The notes below the pieces were generated by a model that saw only the letters and a list, made by a program, of their open reading frames with translations, ran no database searches and was not told where the DNA came from. Made by a program: the position numbers and the translations under genes. Source: Bryobacterales bacterium (lineage in GTDB: Bacteria > Acidobacteriota > Terriglobia > Bryobacterales > Bryobacteraceae). From it: DNA of 45,450 nt. The DNA lies in contig PMUP01000015.1 in the NCBI GenBank assembly GCA_003166865.1, positions 1-45,450 on the forward strand, given 5' to 3'. Positions 40,843 to 45,450 of this stretch are shown piece after piece; position 1 is the stretch's first letter; every line of letters starts with the position of its first letter.

Positions 40843-42087
40843 ATGGCCACGCCGCACGCGCCAATAACACAAATCGCCGCTCCCGAATCTCAGGGCTTCG
40901 ACCCCCGGCGCCTCGCCCGCATCAAGCCTAAGATGCAGGCACATGTCGACTCTGGCAATTTCTCTGGCATCACCACGCTCATCGCCCGCCGCGGCAAAAT
41001 CATCCATTTTGACCACAGCGGCGTCCGCGACAAGGCCAGCCAGGAGCCTCTCGACTCCTCGACCATTTTTCGCATCTACTCGATGACCAAGCCTATCGTC
41101 TGTACAGCGCTCATGACGCTCTACGAAGAAGCGCGGTTCCACCTGTTCGATCCCCTCACCAAGTACCTTCCCGCCTTCGCGAAGGTAAAGGTTTGGAACG
41201 GTGACGGCCAGCCCCTCGTGGACCCTGTTCGTCCCGTACTCATCCGCGATCTCTTTACCCACACCGCCGGATTGACCTACAGCTTCCTCGAAGACACGCC
41301 TGTTAGCAAGATGTACCTCGATGCCGGACTTCTCAGCAACAGCGAGGCCTCGCTGGAGTCCGTCATTACCGAGCTCGCACGTCTGCCCCTCGCCTACCAG
41401 CCTGGCTCTCGGTGGCATTACAGCATGTCAATCGATGTCCTAGCCCACCTTATCGAAGTTCTCTCAGATCGCCCCCTGCAGGACTTTCTCAAGGAACGCG
41501 TTTTCTCGCCTCTCGGGATGAGTGACACCGGCTTCTCGGTGCCCGCACAAAGTTGCTCGCGTGTCGCCGCCATGTATGGGCATCCCGACATCGCAACGCA
41601 TCAGTTCACGGAGATGGTAACTTCGGCTACCGGTCCAGTCGATGTTTCGAAGACCTACCCGGTCGACAATACGACCACCTTTGCGCGCGGTGGTCATGGC
41701 CTCTTTTCAACCGCAGCAGACTTTCTGCGCTTCGCCCAGATGCTGTTGAACCGGGGCGAACTTGACGGCGACCGTATCATCAGCCCCGCCATCGCCGATC
41801 TAATGCACAGCAACCACCTGCCGTCGAATCTCATGCCCTACAGCATCGCGATCGTAGCCATGCCCGGCTACGGCTTCGGTCTCGGCTCGCGGGTGCTGAT
41901 GGATCCGGCCGGATCCGGGCTGCCCGGCTCGGCAGGTGAGTTCGGTTGGGCCGGGGCGGCGAACACATACTTCTGGGTGGACCCGAAACTGGAACTGGTT
42001 GGAATCTTCATGACCCAGCACATGATTAGCATCGAGCCCGCGCAACGCGATTTCCAGGTGCTTGCCTACCAGGCGCTGGTTGAATAG
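40843..42087 (+). CDS. Class C beta-lactamase-like serine hydrolase (esterase type)
   Basis: A 414-residue protein of the beta-lactamase/DD-peptidase superfamily. The active-site SxxK is S80-M81-T82-K83 in FRIYSMTKP, and Tyr193 in HYSMS replaces the YxN element, as in EstB-like esterases; no classical KTG triad is visible, and a GxG near GWAGAANT is the probable substitute. There is no signal peptide, so it is cytoplasmic, unlike true AmpC enzymes; ester hydrolysis is more likely than antibiotic resistance. Leu is mostly CTC in the first two thirds and CTG later, unlike its neighbours, possibly reflecting acquisition by transfer. A GATACGAT box stands a few bases before the ATG, and no ribosome site is seen. 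Confidence 0.85.
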   Translation: MATPHAPITQIAAPESQGFDPRRLARIKPKMQAHVDSGNFSGITTLIARRGKIIHFDHSGVRDKASQEPLDSSTIFRIYSMTKPIVCTALMTLYEEARFHLFDPLTKYLPAFAKVKVWNGDGQPLVDPVRPVLIRDLFTHTAGLTYSFLEDTPVSKMYLDAGLLSNSEASLESVITELARLPLAYQPGSRWHYSMSIDVLAHLIEVLSDRPLQDFLKERVFSPLGMSDTGFSVPAQSCSRVAAMYGHPDIATHQFTEMVTSATGPVDVSKTYPVDNTTTFARGGHGLFSTAADFLRFAQMLLNRGELDGDRIISPAIADLMHSNHLPSNLMPYSIAIVAMPGYGFGLGSRVLMDPAGSGLPGSAGEFGWAGAANTYFWVDPKLELVGIFMTQHMISIEPAQRDFQVLAYQALVE

Positions 42088-42149
42088 CGGGAGTCTCCGT
42101 TCCTGCTTAGACGCCCGTCGCACCTTACCAGGCAACGACGCGCCTCGGG

Positions 42150-42155
42150 TATACT
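42150..42155 (+). promoter_or_regulatory. -10 box (TATACT) of the PEP-CTERM gene
   Basis: TATACT would start transcription near 42162. A TTACCA at 42125-42130 is a weak -35 at a long 19-base spacing. The leader holds two ribosome sites: GGGAGG (42168-42173) before an ATG at 42179 and GGAGG (42217-42221) before the main gene. Confidence 0.4.
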
Positions 42156-42230
42156 GGAATGACGCCGGGAGGCCAAAAATGGAACCCCGGTTGAGTCCCT
42201 CGTATCTGTTAAGCGCGGAGGATGTGTTTT

Positions 42231-42827
42231 ATGACCAGACATCGGGGTTACCGGCTGGCATGGTTGGTTGCGGCCATATTAGCGGTTTTCGTTTTGGAGT
42301 GTCATGTGGCACGGGCAAACTCCCTGATCGGTGACACCGTCACGGCGACCTACCTGCACAATTCCGCTGTCGTCGGCTCATCCAATATCCTGGTTGAGTC
42401 GCCGTTTCCCGAGTTATCGTGCCCAGGCGGGTTCTCGGGGACGGGTATCTGCGGCGCCTTCGCGGAGGTAACAACGTTCGACATTGGCGCACTCAAAATT
42501 GACATGAACGAAGATGCAGGCAACGCCTACTCCGCCGGATACACATTTAATGGCGTTGATTTCACCAATTTGAACTTCGGAGGCGGGGCGCACCTCACAG
42601 GGTTTATTTTATCGACGACCCTGCCAGGGCTCACGGCGTCGGACATTAGTTTCACCAGCAGCTCCATCGCGTTCAATGCAGCGGGGTTATCATTCCCAGA
42701 TAATAGTTATGATATCGACTTGACTCTGATTACGTCGACAGTGCCCGAACCGAGCTCGCTTGCGCTGCTTGGCGCGTCTCTGGTTGGATTTGTGTTCCTA
42801 CGGGTGAGACGTTCAAGTAGACGGTGA
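42231..42827 (+). CDS. PEP-CTERM sorted exported protein
   Basis: A 198-residue secreted protein. A signal peptide (about residues 8-29: RLAWLVAAILAVFVLECHVARA) precedes a beta-rich domain and a C-terminal sorting signal VPEPSSLALLGASLVGFVF ending in the basic RVRRSSRR (last 28 residues). The VPEP motif, hydrophobic helix and Arg-rich tail are the target of an exosortase (EpsH type), which is not in the window. A Cys pair in LSCPGGFSGTGICG could form a disulfide. The second ATG (42231) is used as it lies nine bases from GGAGG; the first (42222) overlaps the site. Function is unknown; such proteins are often tied to exopolysaccharide surface layers. Confidence 0.85.
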   Translation: MTRHRGYRLAWLVAAILAVFVLECHVARANSLIGDTVTATYLHNSAVVGSSNILVESPFPELSCPGGFSGTGICGAFAEVTTFDIGALKIDMNEDAGNAYSAGYTFNGVDFTNLNFGGGAHLTGFILSTTLPGLTASDISFTSSSIAFNAAGLSFPDNSYDIDLTLITSTVPEPSSLALLGASLVGFVFLRVRRSSRR

Positions 42828-42903
42828 GCAGAGCTCGGTCCCACCCCACTGCCGCATACAGTCGCATCCAGTAACCAAGATCGCCCGGCGCTCGTCTTCG
42901 CGA

Positions 42904-42912
42904 TGATATACT
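42904..42912 (+). promoter_or_regulatory. Extended -10 (TGATATACT) of the DUF6152 operon
   Basis: TG-A-TATACT gives a start near 42920 and a leader of about 50 bases ending in a GAGGAG ribosome site before the ATG at 42971. No convincing -35, as often with extended -10 promoters. Confidence 0.45.
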
Positions 42913-42970
42913 CGCTTTCGGTCGCTACGTGATGGCATCTGCCGATCACAATTCTTGAAGAGGAGCATCA

Positions 42971-43378
42971 ATGATTAAGCGAACTCTGGGATCTGTGGCC
43001 TTGTTCGGGTGGTTGATGACTGCCGCCGTCTCGTTGCAGGCTCATCATTCCCTGGCGGGCGTGTACGACATGAAAAAGGAAACGAATGTGGAGGGGACCG
43101 TCGCCAGTATCAAGTTTTCCAACCCCCACGGGTCGCTGACTCTCACGGTCAAGAATGCAGACGGCACGACGACCGACTGGGTGATGACGCTCGGCTCCGC
43201 CACGGCCCTGGCCCAGAGGGGGATTGGTAGAACCGGACCGAATGCCCTCCACCCCGGGGACAACATCAAAGTGATGTTCCTCCCGGCGAAGGACGGCAGT
43301 CCGCTCGGGTTTCTCAAGACGGTAACCATGCCGGATGGGCGCCTGGTCCAGATCGCCGCGCCGAACGCCACCGAATAG
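42971..43378 (+). CDS. DUF6152-family exported protein
   Basis: A 135-residue protein with a Sec signal (GSVALFGWLMTAAVSLQA) followed by HHSLAGVYDMKKETNVEGTV, the recognisable DUF6152 start, then ASIKFSNPHGSLTLTVK and LHPGDNIKVMFLPAKDGS. The mature part is a small beta-barrel (OB-like) with an N-terminal His pair that might bind a metal. Family members are often found next to the large secreted protein encoded immediately downstream (14 bases away) and to cytochromes. GAGGAG precedes the ATG. Function unknown. Confidence 0.83.
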   Translation: MIKRTLGSVALFGWLMTAAVSLQAHHSLAGVYDMKKETNVEGTVASIKFSNPHGSLTLTVKNADGTTTDWVMTLGSATALAQRGIGRTGPNALHPGDNIKVMFLPAKDGSPLGFLKTVTMPDGRLVQIAAPNATE

Positions 43379-43392
43379 ACAAGGGGCGGAAT

Positions 43393-45117
43393 ATGATGGC
43401 TTCGCGAAGAAGGATCATTGGGACGAGAATTGCGATCGGCTTCGTTCTTACGATCAGCGCGCTGTTTCCGACCGGTGCGCGGGCGCAGGGGTTCGGCGAT
43501 TACCCAGTGATCTACCGACCTGCGAAAGGCGCCAAGGATCTGCGGTCAGTGCTTTTCAACTGGACCTGGTACATGGGCATGCTGCGCGGCGTGGATGAGC
43601 ACGAGCTGATCTCCTCGCTCGAATACCAGGGGAAGGGCGCCATCCAGGTGGGCGGACAGCCCTGCACACTCACGAAATATCGTGTGAGCACCAGCTACCA
43701 GACGCCGGGTCAGCGGGTTCAGTACACCTGCACCCGGCCCAATGGACAAACGGCTTCGGGCGTCGAGGTGGTCAGCGGACATTACGCCTGGAACGAAGAC
43801 ATCGCGGGTGCGGAGATCGTTCCGGGGAAAGGGAAGGCGACGCCGATGCCGGGCGCCGTGGAGGAGCGGCTGATCCGTCTATGGGCCAGTCCACAGGGAG
43901 CGGCCAAGGCAGCGATCGCTGGACTCATGCCGGCAGCCCAGTTGGGGGCGAACCCAGGCACGCTGCTCAAGGACGGCGTCGATAAGGTGGGCGAAACTTC
44001 TTTGTCGTGGGAGGGCGGTAAACCGGTGGTGACCTATCCCATGCCGGGTGTCCCGGGCGCCATCGCGACCGCCACGTTGAATGACAAGTATATGGCCGAG
44101 CGCGTGGTGGTGAAACAGGGCTCCAAGACCACGGAGTTCACCTACGGCGATTATCAGGACTGGAACAATCCGCTGAACAAGGTAGACGCGTTATACGCCG
44201 GCAAGATAACTGAGCGCCACGATGGCGCTGTGGTTCGCGATCTGACCACGGTGCAGACGGAAACTGGCAGCGTTTATGTGGTGATGCCCGTACCGGCCAG
44301 CGTGCGCGCGGCAATCCATGTGGCGGCCCAGCAGCCGGCAGCCCCGAAGACTTTGGAAGCTTCCGGCGAGACGCCGCGGATGGCAAACGGGCACCCGGAC
44401 CTGACGGGCAACTGGGGTTTCAACGCCATGAACTGGCGCTATGGGAATCGCCGATGCGACCCCACGCAGCAGGAGGGCTGTTCCCGGGCACTGAATCAGA
44501 CCATGGATTTTGAGTTCGAAGCGCCTTCGCGGTGGGGACCGAATCGTCCAATGTACAAACCCGAGTACTGGGACAAGGTCCAGGAGCTCGACATGTGGAC
44601 GAACAAGGAAGACCCGGTGATGACCTGCCAACCGCTGGGGGTTCCGCGCGAGGGCCCGCCCCGGCGCGTCGTTGAATCGGCGAACGACGTTATCTTTTTC
44701 TACGGGGAATATGTGGATGGCGGCGGCGGCTACGGTGAATATCGCGTAATCCCGACCGACGATCGCAAGCACGACGAAAAGAAGGCGATCGAGAGCACGT
44801 ATATGGGGTATACCGTGGGGCGCTGGGAGGGCGACACGCTGGTGCTCGACTCCATCTCATTCGTCGATACCACATGGCTGGCGCGCGGCGGTTTCTTCCA
44901 TTCCGATCAGATGCACGTGATCGAGAAACTTACTCGGAAGGGCGACAAGATTCTGTACGAAGTCACTGTCGACGACCCCGAGTCGCTGGTGGAGCCGTGG
45001 GTGATGACGCCGCGCACGCTGACAGTCAGCACGTTCCCCGACGCGGGACTTCTGCGCGAGCGAGGCAACTGCGAGGTCTACGAGACGAAGGACATCAGCT
45101 CCCAGATTCGGCACTAG
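43393..45117 (+). CDS. Large secreted protein of unknown function (paralog 2)
   Basis: A 574-residue paralog of the product of 35049-36788, with the same domain order: signal peptide (to about residue 31, GARAQG), an N-terminal domain with two Cys (QPCTLTKY and YTCTRPNGQ), the EFTYGDYQDWNNPLNK segment, a HPDLTGNWGF linker and a C-terminal domain with VMTCQPLGVPREGPPRR, VGRWEGDTLVLDS and FFHSDQMHVIEKL, ending DISSQIRH. A Cys-bearing insert (NRRCDPTQQEGCS) replaces a Gly/Arg-rich one in paralog 1. It sits 14 bases after the DUF6152 gene and 31 before another exported protein, a clear operon. The position with a DUF6152 partner hints at a joint extracytoplasmic role. Two ATGs begin the frame; the first (43393) is used. 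Confidence 0.8.
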   Translation: MMASRRRIIGTRIAIGFVLTISALFPTGARAQGFGDYPVIYRPAKGAKDLRSVLFNWTWYMGMLRGVDEHELISSLEYQGKGAIQVGGQPCTLTKYRVSTSYQTPGQRVQYTCTRPNGQTASGVEVVSGHYAWNEDIAGAEIVPGKGKATPMPGAVEERLIRLWASPQGAAKAAIAGLMPAAQLGANPGTLLKDGVDKVGETSLSWEGGKPVVTYPMPGVPGAIATATLNDKYMAERVVVKQGSKTTEFTYGDYQDWNNPLNKVDALYAGKITERHDGAVVRDLTTVQTETGSVYVVMPVPASVRAAIHVAAQQPAAPKTLEASGETPRMANGHPDLTGNWGFNAMNWRYGNRRCDPTQQEGCSRALNQTMDFEFEAPSRWGPNRPMYKPEYWDKVQELDMWTNKEDPVMTCQPLGVPREGPPRRVVESANDVIFFYGEYVDGGGGYGEYRVIPTDDRKHDEKKAIESTYMGYTVGRWEGDTLVLDSISFVDTTWLARGGFFHSDQMHVIEKLTRKGDKILYEVTVDDPESLVEPWVMTPRTLTVSTFPDAGLLRERGNCEVYETKDISSQIRH

Positions 45118-45148
45118 GAGCTGAGCCGTGACCGAAGGGAGCGGTTGA

Positions 45149-45450
45149 ATGATCAGAGCAGTATTGGCGCTACTCGTCGCGAGCGCAATGTCCACGTCTT
45201 TGACAGAGGCTCAATCACCGGCGCAGGGAGCGGCCGCGACTCCGCCTGCGAACCTCGCCCAACTGATGAGGGGGACCTTATATCCGGAATCCAATGTGGT
45301 TTTTGCCGCGCAGGACGTGAACCCGGAGGATGTTCCACACGCCAAGGATCCAAGCATGGCCACCGACCCTCTGGCGAGTTCCTATGGGAAATGGCAAGCC
45401 GTGGAGAACAATGCTTTGGCGATCGCTGAAGTCGCGGACCTCCTCACGCT
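45149..45450 (+). CDS. Exported protein, N-terminal part (cut by window edge)
   Basis: About 100 codons are visible: a signal peptide (MIRAVLALLVASAMSTSLTEA), a Pro/Ala-rich stretch and then LAQLMRGTLYPESNVVFAAQ, with KWQAVENNALAIAEVADLL near the edge. This N-terminal pattern reminds me of acidobacterial proteins with a cytochrome-c'-like C-terminal heme site, but no CxxCH is seen in the visible part, so this is only a suggestion. It follows paralog 2 by 31 bases with a GGGAG before the ATG and is the third gene of the operon. The rest lies beyond base 45450. Confidence 0.65.
   Translation, partial: MIRAVLALLVASAMSTSLTEAQSPAQGAAATPPANLAQLMRGTLYPESNVVFAAQDVNPEDVPHAKDPSMATDPLASSYGKWQAVENNALAIAEVADLLT

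Noticed and set aside
40843-42087. Antibiotic-resistance beta-lactamase
   Set aside because: No signal peptide, no KTG motif and a Tyr-Ser-Met in place of YxN; an esterase is more likely.

Overview
The window is GC-rich bacterial DNA, densely packed with genes. It carries many exported proteins with Sec or Tat signals, PQQ-type and beta-propeller enzymes, a PEP-CTERM protein, a DUF6152 protein and two paralogs of a large secreted family that I associate with Acidobacteriota. My best guess is an acidobacterium of the Bryobacterales/Solibacter type; this rests on gene content, not on a marker gene. I see no rRNA, tRNA, CRISPR array, prophage or insertion sequence.

Region 1 (1-11829) is the outstanding part. 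It looks like a protein N-glycosylation locus built on a eukaryote/archaea-like plan. It holds an STT3-family oligosaccharyltransferase with all its catalytic motifs, a PglK-like ABC flippase, an Alg1-type (GT33) mannosyltransferase, a MurG-like GT28 enzyme that could play the Alg13/14 role, two Alg11-like GT4 glycosyltransferases, and one intact and one decayed FkbM methyltransferase. A Tat-exported GH51 arabinofuranosidase (cut by the window edge) follows STT3. Eight consecutive genes alternate strand, forming four divergent pairs: STT3|flippase, Alg1|MurG-like, GT4|FkbM and GT4|FkbM-pseudogene. The last two pairs are a tandem duplication. The inferred pathway is: build a GlcNAc/mannose lipid-linked glycan in the cytoplasm, methylate it, flip it, and transfer it to asparagine outside the membrane.

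Region 2 (11901-22826) concerns exopolysaccharide. An ABC exporter is translationally coupled to a 1467-residue cyclic-beta-1,2-glucan-synthase-like protein that lacks the C-terminal GH94 domain. Facing it is a co-oriented run of SulP transporter, GH39 glycosidase and GH144-type glucanase.

Region 3 (22853-34991) is mixed metabolism: NHL propeller protein, M28 peptidase, amino-acid permease, a three-gene set of membrane proteins including a 40-residue one, a GNAT remnant, cupin, carboxylesterase, PQQ-type sugar dehydrogenase, aspartate kinase (lysC) flanked by two copies of a hairpin-like repeat, and a Tat-exported alpha/beta hydrolase with a Cys nucleophile.

Region 4 (35049-45450) has two paralogous secreted proteins of unknown function, a NSS-family symporter, a STAS/pseudo-receiver fusion, an isoprenylcysteine-methyltransferase-like gene with a frameshift, a class-C beta-lactamase-like hydrolase, a PEP-CTERM protein and a DUF6152 operon running off the right edge.
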